Made by a program: the position numbers and the translations under genes. Source: Smittia aterrima (lineage: Eukaryota > Arthropoda > Insecta > Diptera > Chironomidae). From it: a stretch of DNA of 64,000 nt. Below the pieces are notes generated by a model. It ran no database searches and was not told the DNA's origin. It saw nothing but the letters and a program-made list of their open reading frames with translations. The stretch spans positions 24,831,537-24,895,536 of the forward strand of contig CP093829.1 in the NCBI GenBank assembly GCA_033063855.1, read 5' to 3'. The stretch's first letter is position 1. The number at the start of each line of letters is the position of its first letter. Below, piece after piece: positions 1 through 11,760 of this stretch.

Positions 1-64
1 GACAGAGACAACTGAACTTTCAACAAATCTTTAAAGAATGTGATGAAATACAAACTTGAAAAAA

Positions 65-3000
65 ATGAAAGATTTTAGAATTTTAAATTGCTTAGTGATA
101 GCACAATTTGTTTTTATCGGATTAACCAATGTAGTTGAAGCCAGAACAGATTCAGGTGAGTTGACAAGATATAAGAGAAGAAAAGTTAGATCGTTCGTTT
201 AATCTCTCCGCCAGTCGTCGAGACATTGACTCCTCTAACTTCTCCGCCGGAAAATTTCATTTGAGTTTTTGACCTAAAAACTATCGCTTGCTCAGTCTCA
301 ATGGATTCTTCGCTTGCTTTTGTTGACTGAACTTCTTTTGAGTGAGATTGAAAGCTTGCTGTTGAGTTTTCCTTTTCTGGTCTGAAAATTTCAATAGAAT
401 CTTCTGTCTCCAACTTTATCTATCACTTACCGATCTTTCCAACAACAGCAGAACAAAGACATCTTTTTAGCGAAGGAATTTTGATAGCGGAGCTGATTTT
501 TCTTGCATCGGCTGCTAAGTTCACTGAAAGCAAACTTTAGAAATTTCCAATCACGAGATTGCAATCTTCATTCTCGTAGGATTCGTTCTCGCTGATCTTT
601 CAAAAGAGAAGCAAAATAAACATTTAATAATTTCGCCTTGATTAAGTTTTGCCGAAAAATGTTGACCTACATTCAAGATTAGAGTTCGAGACGAAAATCC
701 GAAGAGAGTTGTAAAAAATATTGATAACGCAAGTTCAACAACTTCTATTATCTCTTCATTTTAAAGTGACGTATTGGAATCCCCTAAGCCAGTGTTTGTA
801 AATTGTGCAATATTTACTCTCAAATTGTTTCTCTTGATTTTTCAAAAATCTCTCAAATTCTCTGAAGTTTTTAGAGAATTTTGAGAAATAACTTCTAAAT
901 TCTCCAACAAAATTTTGAGCATTTTTTCGTAATTTTTCCCACGCTGATAAGAAATAATTATTAATCTCAAGTGTCATGTTGAATTAATTTTTATTGATTC
1001 AGATGGAGTTGTTGACATGTTACTTGACATGGGAGTTCCCGACCTTCCAAATGGAGTAAATACGACACAAGGAATGTGTCAAGGCGAACGCAATGCTTAT
1101 CAAAAACATAAAGCACCGGCTTATGCCATAAACAAAGGCGCCATGATAACAGTCGCCACTTCAGAAGTAAATTAAATCATTTTAATGTTTGATTAGACTT
1201 TGAATTATCGTATTTTTATTTAGATTTTTTCAAACGGATTCCCCACTGACTTTTCGATTGTCGCTGTTATCAGAGCGCGACAGTCATTCACGAGGGTTCC
1301 AGTTTTTTCGATTTACACTTCAGAAAGTGAAGAATCTCTTGTTTTCTTCGTTGGTTCGGAGATTGCTGTTGTTTATCAGGACAGCGCTGGAACACAAGTC
1401 GATGATAGTCTCATAGCCTTCGACGCGAGTACAAATGATTTGGAATGGCATCGAATCGGAATTAGCTTCAAAGGAGATTCAGTTACTTTAATTTTTGATT
1501 GCTCACAGCAAATCACAAAGAAACTACAACGATCTGCTAATCCGAGAATTGCAACTGACGGATTAATTTTTATGGGCGTTCAATTGGACGAAGAAGAAGA
1601 ATATTTCATGGGCGACATTCAAACACTTCTTATTGCTGACAGACCTGACTCGGCATACGATGTTTGTACAAAATATGCTCCAAACTGTGTGAATCCTCAA
1701 CCAGCCTCAACCAAAATTGTTAGCAACAAAAGAACCAAACCATCGTCAAAGAGAGAAAAATCCTCTAAAAGTAAATCTTCCAAATCTCAAAAGCGACCAA
1801 GTTCCGATCAAGCTGTTTCTAGAGATGAGCGATACTTTGTAGAAAGAACTTCACTTAGAAATTTCGGAGCTTCATCTGTTACGGAATCTACAATTATGTC
1901 TCATCACGATTCAGGAGAGTCTGATGGCCTTGGAGGTATCGGTCTCAATGGAGAAGAGGATTATTATGACTCATTAGGGTCAGCAGATGAAAATGAATCA
2001 AGATCAAATAGAACAAGACCACTTTCACCTGAACCAGTTTACAATCCTGAACCTGGAATTCATGACATCGAGCCTCCATTTAATCCAGAACCAGGAATTC
2101 ATTATAACGTAAATGAAGAAGTTGATCAGAGCTCAAGAGTCGCTCCTTCAGCTCCGGAGACAGAAACGACTTCGAATTCTACATCATTCTCAACAATTGT
2201 TAATGGCGTTAAGATAAAATCTTTGCCTGGTCCTCGAGGTAATTTCAAAACAAAATACTAAATTTCTGAAATAATCTATTGAATAATTTTATAGGTACTC
2301 AAGGTCCTAAAGGAGAAAAAGGTGACCCAGGAGATAAAGGCGACTTTGGTCGAGAAGGTTTAAATGGAATGCCTGGTCCTGTGGGAGCTCCCGGACATGT
2401 TTTCATGGTTCCTGTAAGAATACTTTAGCTTATCTCAAATCTTTCACTAAATTATAATTTCATTTAGACTGGCAACAATGCTAATGGAGGTGAAAAGGGT
2501 CCCGATGCTCAAGCAGAAGCATTTAGACAAATGTTGGCTCAACATATGGTAAATATCAAACTTTTTTGATTGAAAACTTTCTCTAAACATCTTTCAAACT
2601 TAGCTCGCTATGAAAGGCCCTGATGGACCAATGGGTTTAACAGGTATTCCTGGTTCTTCTGGAAGATTAGGAGATCAAGGTATAATTTTTAAATCTTGAA
2701 ATCACTCAAATACATTTTCTTAATTTTCTTTAGGAGTGAAAGGTGAAACTGGTGATGCAGGAGAACCTGGTCCACAAGGTAAGCAAATAAAAGCTTTCAA
2801 TTATTTTCAATTTCTAATCATTTCATTTTATTTGTTTCAGGTCCTCGTGGTCAATTTGGCTTACCAGGAAGAGAAGGAAAAAGAGGTTTGAAAGAATTGA
2901 TTTATTTTTGCTCTTTCACTTAATTAAGTTTTCGTTTATAGGAAGAGCTGGTCGTGATGGCGAAAGAGGTGTTTCTGGCCCAATGGGCTTAAAAGGAGAA

Positions 3001-6000
3001 CCAGGGCCATTGGGAATGCAAGGTTTGCCTGGAGAAAAAGGAGACAGAGGAAAAATTGGTCAAGCTGGCGAGAAGGGAGATAAAGGAACAGAAGGAATTC
3101 AAGGAGATGATGGAGCACCTGGTGCTCATGGTTTGATCGGCGAAATGGGACCGAGAGGTTTTGCGGGTCCGAGAGGATTCCCTGGGCCACCAGGAAGCAC
3201 TGGAGTAAAACCAAAGTTGTTATAAATATTTTTTTAGAAAATTAAACTCAAATATTTTTCAAGATAACTGGATCTGAAGGCTTAGCTGGAAGTAAAGGAA
3301 ATCAAGGGCCGCCTGGTCAAGCTGGACCTCCTGGAGTAACTGGTATGAAAATAAGAAATCTACAAAATTTTTACTAACGAAAATATTTCATAGGTCCCAT
3401 TGGCCCTCCTGGAGCAACTGGAGTTCAAGGCAACATTGGTAATTATTTTGTTTGTTTTTCAATTGTCGCCAAACATTTATATTTGCTTTTTAGGTCCACC
3501 TGGAATCCCTGGTCCTCAAGGAAAACCTGGTTATCCAGGCAAGTAAACTATTCAAAAATTAGGAAAGAGAAATGATCTTCTATTATTCAATAGGCAGTCC
3601 TGGCGCACCTGGATCTGACGGAAGAGCTGGAAACCCAGGAGCTGTTGGCTTAAAAGGAGAGCCAGGTCCCCAAGGTTCACAAGTAAGAATTTCAAGAGAT
3701 CAATTTGATTTTATACTGAAAACTTATTATTTAGGGATCGGTTGGTTTCCCAGGAAGCAGAGGCCCCAAAGGTGATGATGGTCTAAGAGGACCTGCAGGA
3801 GAAAAAGGAGACAAGGGCGATTTAGGTTTATTTACTTTTATTTTATTCTTAAAACTTTGTTTCATAATAATAAATGTAAAGGTCATGACGGAGAAAAAGG
3901 CGACCAAGGAAATGCAGGAGAAAGAGGTCCGATTGGGCCGCAAGGAATTGCTGGTCTTGAAGGAAATGAAGGGCCAAAGGTAAACACAGTCGAAATTGAT
4001 TATAAATTGAAAATATTCATGTTCAATAAATTCTAGGGTTTCGAAGGTCCAAGAGGAGAAGCTGGAACAATGGGAAATCCCGGAGAGAAAGGAAAGCAAG
4101 GTCTTCAAGGATTTCCGGGTTATCCTGGGTCACCAGGTGACAAGGGAGACAAAGGATTGGCAGGTAACTTATTTGAATATTTTTTGTTTATAAAGTTTTT
4201 AACATTAAATAATTTTTTTATTTAAGGTACTACTGGATCAGTCGGATTGAAAGGCGAACGTGTAAATTAAAACAAAATTCAATAGTATTCATTTATTTAT
4301 AAATTTATATTTCTAGGGAAACACTGGTCAAGCTGGAGAGCGAGGCGAAGCAGGGCCCAGGGTATTTTTAGATAAATTTTTAACAGAATCTTGTTTTTAT
4401 GTCTTGAATTGTGAAGGGTTTCAGAGGATCACGTGGACGAAGAGGAAGTGATGGACCTTCAGGGCCGAAAGGTTTGCAATAAAGAGTTTATTAAATGAAG
4501 TGAAGTATCTACAAAGTTTTAATTTTTTTAGGTGATACGGGAATGCCTGGTGCTCCAGGCCAAAGAGGAGAGCCGGTAGGAAATTGTTAAAAATCTCTAT
4601 GAAGATTGATGATTTTATAAGTTTTCGAAAATCATCATTCATCATTGAGCTAACATGCAGGTAAATACATTAAAATTTCATTAGGGACCTCAAGGGATTG
4701 AAGGATCTCGTGGAATTCAAGGTAAAATCAAGCAATCTAATTTTCATTACCATTTTAAATTTGTGAAAATGAAATAATGAATGAAGTCGAGGTGTGATTA
4801 TTTCTGATCAGAAATCGAATGAACTAATGTCAGTTGAATGAATAAATGACAAGCGATGTTTAAATTACGAATTTAAGTAAATATATCTAGTATCTTACGT
4901 AGTTTATAATTTAAGGACACACTGGTAACTCTGGCCCTCCTGGCAAAAATGGGTAAAAATTGAAATAAATTGAAGTTTTAATTGAACGATCTAGAAATTA
5001 TGTTTTACATTTCTAATAGACCTTCCGGATTTCCTGGTGAAAGAGGAGAAAGAGGAGAACAGGGACCTGTTGGGTAAATGCAAATTCTTAAACCATTGAA
5101 TTCGTTTCAAGTTTTTATTTTATTTCAGTCAACCTGGATCGATGGGCACGATTGGATTACCAGGACCAAGTGGAGAACCAGTATGTGAATCTTATTTCAA
5201 CTATGTGAAATATATTTAAATTTGTTTTCAGGGACCAAGTGGAGAACCTGGAACACCAGGTATTCTGAAATGTGTGACTAAATTGAAAAACAAATTAAAT
5301 ATTTTGGTTATTAAATCTAGGACAACCGGGGCCTTCTGGAGAACAAGGTAAAATTTTTATTATACTTCAACTTATTCGAAATAATGTAAAGTTAACTTTT
5401 AATTACAGGCCCTCCTGGAGAATCTGGAAAGGAAGGTTTGTTTCCTAAAAATCTTTGCTGAACATCTGTGATAAACATTTTTTTTAAAGGTCAATCTGGC
5501 ATTCCTGGACCTCCGGGGAAAAATGGAATTCAAGGTCCTCAAGGATTTATTGGGTAATTTATTTGACTTCTATTCTGAGCTTTTATATTTATTTAAATTA
5601 TACAGATTTCCTGGCGAACGAGGCAACAATGGTCAACCTGTAAATAGTTTTCGCTGTTCTAAGATTTCATTTCATCATTTGAAATTAATGTTATTCTTAG
5701 GGTCTTGCTGGATTGAAAGGCGAAGTTGGCCCTCCAGGCTTAGTAGGCCCCATGGGAGATAAAGGACAACAGGCAAGTAATCTTGAGTCAAGTCTAGTAT
5801 ATCATATCTCGTTAACATTTTATTTGATTGAAAATAATTATTTAGGGTCAACCAGGCAAAGAAGGAATTCAAGGGCCAGCAGGGCGACCAGGTTAAACTT
5901 GATAATTTTATTTATTTGCAATATTTTACTAATCAAATTAAATTTTTATTTATAGGGCCTCCTGGACCTGCTGGAGCATCTGGATCTAAAGGAGAGCGTG

Positions 6001-9000
6001 GTGAAATTGGCTTGCAGGTTAATATCAAGCAAAAAATTTTTAAAAAACCAAAATTTATTTAAATAATTCATTCAACATTTAAAAATTTTAGGGGCCTATT
6101 GGAAGGGACGGTTTGCCAGGATTAAGAGGTTTGACAGGGCCTCCTGGACCAATGGGATTACCAGGAGAAGATGGAGACAAAGGTGACATCGGATCTCCCG
6201 GTGAAAAAGGAGAAAAGGGAAGTTTAGGAGAATCAGGGCCTGTAGGAGTTGCTGGCATTCAAGGTGTTAGAGGCGAGATCGGTCTCCAAGGTCCACAGGG
6301 AGAGAGCGGCCCACCTGGAATTCAAGGTTTATCAGGCTCTAAAGGAGATATGGGCGGTCAAGGTAATTTTTTCAAATTTTTGGTATCGAATATCTTTAAT
6401 ACTTTTTATTAAAGGTTTACAAGGACCACCCGGGCCTATTGGTCAGCAAGGTTTACCAGGATTGAGAGGAATCAAAGGTAGTTACATACTCTACCGATCA
6501 AGACTATGATACTTAAAAATACTTTCAGGCAGCGTTGGAGATAATGGCTCTCCAGGAGCAACGGGGCCAGTTGGGTAATAATACTCAGATTGTGTAACTT
6601 AAAACTTTTTAAATGAAATTTTTTTGTTTTCATTAGTCAAAAAGGAGAACCAGGTAAATATAGAAAATAAAGCAACCAAAATCATCATAAACTAAAGAAT
6701 ATAAAAATTTTAGGTTCAAGAGGCACCCCTGGAAGTGATGGGCCACAAGGAAAACCTGGGCCTAGCGGTAAATTATTTATTATGATGAGGTAAAAATATT
6801 TCATGTTTTCTTTTTAAATAATCAGGAATGCAAGGGCCTATTGGGGAAACTGGACCTGCCGGAGTTCCTGGACCTATTGGAATTGAAGGAAAAGAAGGAG
6901 AGAAGGGGAATCAAGGCATTAAAGGAGAATCAGGAGCTCTCGGGCCACCAGGTGATTGTTTTGATATTCCGTTTTGAATATTTGAATAATAATATGTTCA
7001 ATTTATACAGGACCACCTGGAAAGCACGGAGCACAAGGACACGAAGGCTCTAAAGGAGTACCCGGATCACCTGGTTCGCATTTTAATTTTTAGTCAAGCC
7101 ATTGTTGCTAATTTAAATAAAATGTAGGTTTACCCGGAAATCCTGGTGAACAAGGAGTTCCAGGATCGAAAGGTGACACTGGAAGAGACGGAGATGATGG
7201 CAAGAAAGGCGACATGGGTTTACAAGGCCCACAAGTAAATAAAATTTCTACTTCTTGAATAAATTGTTACAAAATTTAATTTAACCTTGACTCTAGGGAG
7301 TAGACGGTCATCCTGGCGTTCAAGGGCCACCTGGAAAGCTAGGCCCAGAAGGAAAAGCTGGTTTACAAGGTATAAAAAATATTGATTGTTAAACTAAATG
7401 CTGAAATTAAAATTATTCAAGGAAACACTGGACTTCGTGGTGAAAAGGGCGACAAAGGAATTGATGGCCCTAGAGGTTACCTAGGATTGACTGGCCCGCC
7501 TGGTGGATCTGGAGAACATGGAGTGAATTCTTTTCTTTCAATCTAAATTAAATATATTAAAACTAAATCTTTTGTAGCCTCCTGGTGTTCGCGGCCCACC
7601 TGGACAAGCTGTTAGTATTCTAATCTATTAGTTCGATTTAAAATAATAATTATACTTTTTAAAAGGGAGAGGCTGGTTTGACTGGAGCTATTGGTCCACC
7701 AGGAAAAGAAGGTCCGATTGGAAAACTTGGAAACCAAGGCGAAAAAGGCGAAAGAGGAAAGAGAGGGCCTAAAGGTCACAGGTGAAAGTGAATCTTTTAT
7801 TCATTAAAATAAGTTACTAATATTAATTTCAGAGGAGAGCTTGGTCTTGTTGGACTTAAGGGTGAACAAGGTAAAATTGAATTCTATTTTATAAAAAAAA
7901 GTATTTCACATATTTTTGTTTACAGGCGAGAAAGGTGAGCGCGGTCATAAGGGAGATCTTGGAGACCTTGGCTCGAAAGGAGAACCAGGCCCATCTGGAT
8001 TAATGGGAATCAAAGGTAATTGAAAATATATTTTTAGAACTAGACATTAAATAATATTTTGAAAATAGGCAGCGACGGACCGCAAGGTTTGCAAGGAGAA
8101 TTAGGCCCTGTTGGACCTAAAGGAAGTAATGGTGGCGATGGACAAAAAGGTGAAACGGGATCTTCTGGTAAGTAACTTTAATATATTAGGAAGACTTTGA
8201 TTCTCATAAAACTAATTCCTTAATTATTTTAGGGCCACCTGGACCTCCTGGCCCTCCTGCTGAAGCACCGTTGTTACCTCCCGAGCTCTTATTTGCTTCT
8301 ACCATGACAAAGGGAGAGGAGAGAATGAAGAGAGATCTTGAAAACATGGAACGATTAGCAGCAGAAATTGACGATGCTGATATTGATGAATTATTTGGCG
8401 TTGAAAAGAAAACTAGTCGAAAAACGTCGAGCAAGAAAAAGAAGACCAAAGATGATATGGCTCCAAAGTTCCTTGATATGTATAGCTCTATATACTCAAT
8501 GCGCCAGGAACTCGATCGAATCAGAAAACCTGTGGGAACACGTGAAAATCCAGCGCGAACTTGCAAAGATTTGTGGTATGGTCATCAACAATTTGAGAAC
8601 GGATTTTATTGGATTGATCCTAATTCTGGAATGACTGACGACGCAATTTACGTTTTCTGTAATATGACTGCAGAGGGTGAAACTTGTGTTCATCCAGACA
8701 TTCACAGTTCACAAATGCCGAACATTCCATGGCGTAAAGAAAACGATAAAACTGATTGGTATTCAAATCTTCGTGGCGGCTTCAGAATTTCTTATGAGAC
8801 TGTCGGAGCTGTTCAAATGAAATTCCTTCGACTTCTTTCAGAAGAATCTTATCAAAACTTTACTTATACATGTATGAACAGCGTAGCTTGGTTCAATAGT
8901 AATGCGGAGAACTTCGATTCATCAATTAAGTTCCTTGGTGAAAATGATGTTGAAATTGGATATGAAACGATTGGAGTCAGACCAACGATTATAACCGATG

Positions 9001-9152
9001 GATGTCGAACAGGAAGAAGTAAAAGTGAAACAGTGTTTGAGATACGAACTAAAAAGGTTGACTATTTGCCTCTCATTGACTTCTATCCTGTTGATTACGG
9101 GTCACAACAACAAGCATTTGGTTTTCACATGGGTCCAGTTTGCTTTAAGTAA
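65..9152 (+). CDS. Fibrillar collagen alpha chain, alpha-1(V/XI)-like
   Basis: Secreted fibril-forming procollagen of about 1,800 residues in roughly 48 exons (65-155, 1003-1166, 1224-2238, 2295-2413, 2468-2548, then many short GXY exons to a last exon 8233-9152). Exon 1 encodes a signal peptide ending in VVEA. Exons 2-3 give a TSPN/laminin-G-like N-propeptide with the FDC and YDVC-x5-NC cysteines, followed by an acidic, Ser-rich variable region and a short first collagen run. A noncollagenous linker (exon 5, 2468-2548) leads into GPMGLTG at the start of the main helix, as in vertebrate type V/XI chains. Long Gly-X-Y repeats run to about 8260. The COLFI C-propeptide has the TCKDLW, VFCNM, NFTYTC and GPVCFK landmarks. 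The family's second and third cysteines are replaced by Gly (LWYGH) and Met (NSGMTDD). All exon joins checked keep frame. Family assignment is firm; the exact chain type is inferred. Confidence 0.93.
156..1002 (+). other. Collagen intron 1
   Basis: An 847 bp intron between the signal-peptide exon (donor gtgagt) and exon 2 (acceptor ...gattcag). It is far longer than the 50-70 bp introns of the rest of the gene, so it is the natural place for an intronic enhancer, but no specific site can be named. Short antisense reading frames here look like chance ORFs. Confidence 0.8.
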
Positions 9153-9201
9153 TGTAAAATTTAAAAATGAAATTAAAAAATTCACTGCCATTCAGGAATG
9201 A

Positions 9202-9207
9202 AATAAA
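9202..9207 (+). terminator. Poly(A) signal of the collagen gene
   Basis: A canonical AATAAA about 50 bp after the TAA stop, implying a very short 3' UTR. Confidence 0.65.
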
Positions 9208-9360
9208 GTAATTTTTAGAACAAGAAAAATATGTTCCTTACTATACGTTCATATTATTAAAACTTTTACTTTGACTAGAAGCAACTTTTCTTTTTGAATG
9301 AAAATTCCAATGTCTGCCACTACATCATGTTTGAGAATCATTCAATCTGAATGTTTTGAA

Positions 9361-9540
9361 CTATGATCAACTATGACTGTTGAAGTATTAAAGAACTATG
9401 ACTGTAGAAGGGTTTTGGACAACTATAACGACATCTACCGGTAAAAAAGGAGAAAACAATCTGATCAGCGGCCAACTTCATGTTATTTTATATACTTTTG
9501 TATGTTTCTTGAACATTTCAACAGTCATAGTTGACCATAG
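9361..9540. repeat. Imperfect inverted repeat with 24-bp arms
   Basis: The arm at 9361-9384 is the reverse complement of 9517-9540 with one mismatch; the shared core is CAACAGTCATAGTTGA. The arms flank about 132 bp. A related direct copy, ACTATGACTGT followed by a GAAG-like tail, recurs at 9395-9405 just inside the left arm. This could be a small MITE remnant or a transcript hairpin. Target-site duplications are not obvious. Confidence 0.6.
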
Positions 9541-11760
9541 TATCAGATAAAATATCACAGCTGTCGATGAACAAAAACGAGAAGATTATCATGTTTAATA
9601 TTTTAAAATGTTAACGACTTCAATCAGAAGTTTGCCACTTTTAGGGAAAAAAATTTTCACAGCGAGTTTTTATTCTCAATCATCGCGAGATTTAAATTCA
9701 GCGGTTACTATTCAATTCAAAGATTAAATTTTGAGTTTTAATAGTTTAATGAAGTGATAATTAGAATCTTTTTTCATTTAATTGAATTCATTCATTGCAT
9801 AGTTATCGTTAACAATTAGAACAAAATATATTCAGTGATTTCCAAAGATAAATCGTAAAAACTCTGAGATCAATTATCGTAAATTATTGACTCTCATCAT
9901 TATTTATTGAGACGCTTTTTACTCGAATTGAAACTTTCAATTATTTAGCGCTTAGAACGATTTGAGAAAGCTTAAAACCACTTGAATCTAGAGTTTGAAC
10001 TTACGTCACAACACTCACGAAACGAGCATTCCTGAGAACACTTTAAATTATCAGTGAGTTTTACAATAATCGAGTGATTAAATTGCGCAATTGCATTTCT
10101 TTCTACAAAGCTGAGCTAATTAGAGAATTGGTTGCACTAGAATTACAAACGTGAGACTGGCGCTTTAATCAACTTAATTTTTTTCCATAAAATAAATATC
10201 TCAGAAGAAAGACAAAACAGATAATTTGTTTTAATTTATTTGTGTCTCGTGAGTGAAGGTCGTGTGTCTCGTTCAAGAGAGTGGAGAATCCGAAGTGAGA
10301 TAAAAGTTAGTGAATTAATTCGTTAGTTCCGCTATGCAAATTTCTTCAAGACGCGCGTGCTCATGTGATTGACTTTGTTTATTAGCGCAAAATAAAATAT
10401 TAAAAGAAATTTTTTATGACAAAGTAACGTGAACCAGTTTTATCTTAAAAAATTCTCGCATCATTTGAGCGAGTTCTCGACTATCCAGGAAGTTTGTTTA
10501 GCGACTTGCGGAACAAGTTGCAATCGATCAAAAAGTTCCTGCTTTTCAACAAGGTTTTTCAGAAGTATTCGTGGTAACCAATGCGATTGACTCATTCACG
10601 GGTCAATACATCGAGATGAACTCTTCATGATTAATGTGCAATTGCAGTTAGAAATATTTATCGCTCGAGAGATCAGCAAAATTGAGAAATCTGAATGAAG
10701 TATGATACAACAATTGGCAAATGATCATTACGCAAACTGCAACCATTAATTGACAAAAAAAAGTTATGAAACCGCGGAGTGCAATGATAATTCAAACACG
10801 TCGATCGTTCTGCTCAGTCGCTTAGAAAAGAGAGGAACGAGAGAACTTTGTAGACGATCATTTGCTTGAACAACTCTGTCTTGAAAGTGTGCGTTCGTAT
10901 ATTTCTCATGAAATATATTTCCACAAAACAAATCAGTTTAACTTCTATCGCGGAACAGTAAAGACGATAAATTCTTTTCGTCTTTCATAAAAAAACTTAT
11001 TTCTCGTGTTTATTATAAACAGAAGTGCATAAGATAAAAACGAAATTCTATTTTTAGACATTTCACTTCTAATCGCGTGGAAAGTAAATTATCTGCAATT
11101 CGAGTAAGTCTGGGGAGATTGCTTTAAATCAGCGAGAAAAAAATAATCTTTGATAGAAAGACTGACCTGTTCTCTTCTCGTCACAAGTGTCTGGCCTTTG
11201 AGTCAATTTTGATTTTGTCGGCGTTGAAGTGAAGAAATTTTTCAAAATAGTGATTTGATTAACGAAATCCGCCCAGCGATAACAAATTAAAAGTGCAAAA
11301 AGAAATTTCTATTATGCAAAGAGGTGAAAGATCAGAAAATGTTAGATCAATAGAATGAACTCAATTGAAATAATTAAATGCATGAACGTCAATCGCATTC
11401 GTGAATAAAATTCATTAAAGAAAAATATTTATCGGTTCTAATAAAAAATTACGAAACAAGTTCGGAAGCTGATTTTTTTTAAATAAAAGTGAACAAGATT
11501 TTAATGGAAATCACTGAGCGCTAATCTCCATTCTCGCTCAGCTTTGCGTAGATAATTCTCAGCCTTATTTTAAATGATCACAAATTTAAAGATTAAAAAT
11601 CATTTTCGCGTGTTTCTTCCGTTCATAGATCAGCTGATTCATCTTGACATAAATTTTTAAGTGAACTCACGAAGACTTTAATCGATTTTTTTGCTCCATG
11701 GCTAATTAAACGTTCGAAGTAATAAAAATTCTTGAGCCTTGAAATTTTAAAACATTTGCA

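Larger units (their letters stand above)
9153..11760. other. Intergenic region, collagen to ABCG gene
   Basis: About 2.6 kb without a supportable gene. It holds the collagen 3' UTR, the inverted repeat near 9.36-9.54 kb, and presumably the ABCG promoter and 5' UTR toward its right end. No TATA box or other element could be assigned with confidence. Confidence 0.7.

Noticed and set aside
2936..3214. Antisense open frame inside the collagen gene, and similar ones elsewhere in it
   Set aside because: Gly-X-Y coding DNA is poor in stop codons on the opposite strand; these are shadows.
9550..9575. TATCACAGC string like the miR-2/13 seed
   Set aside because: No complementary star arm lies within 100 bp on either side, so there is no precursor hairpin.
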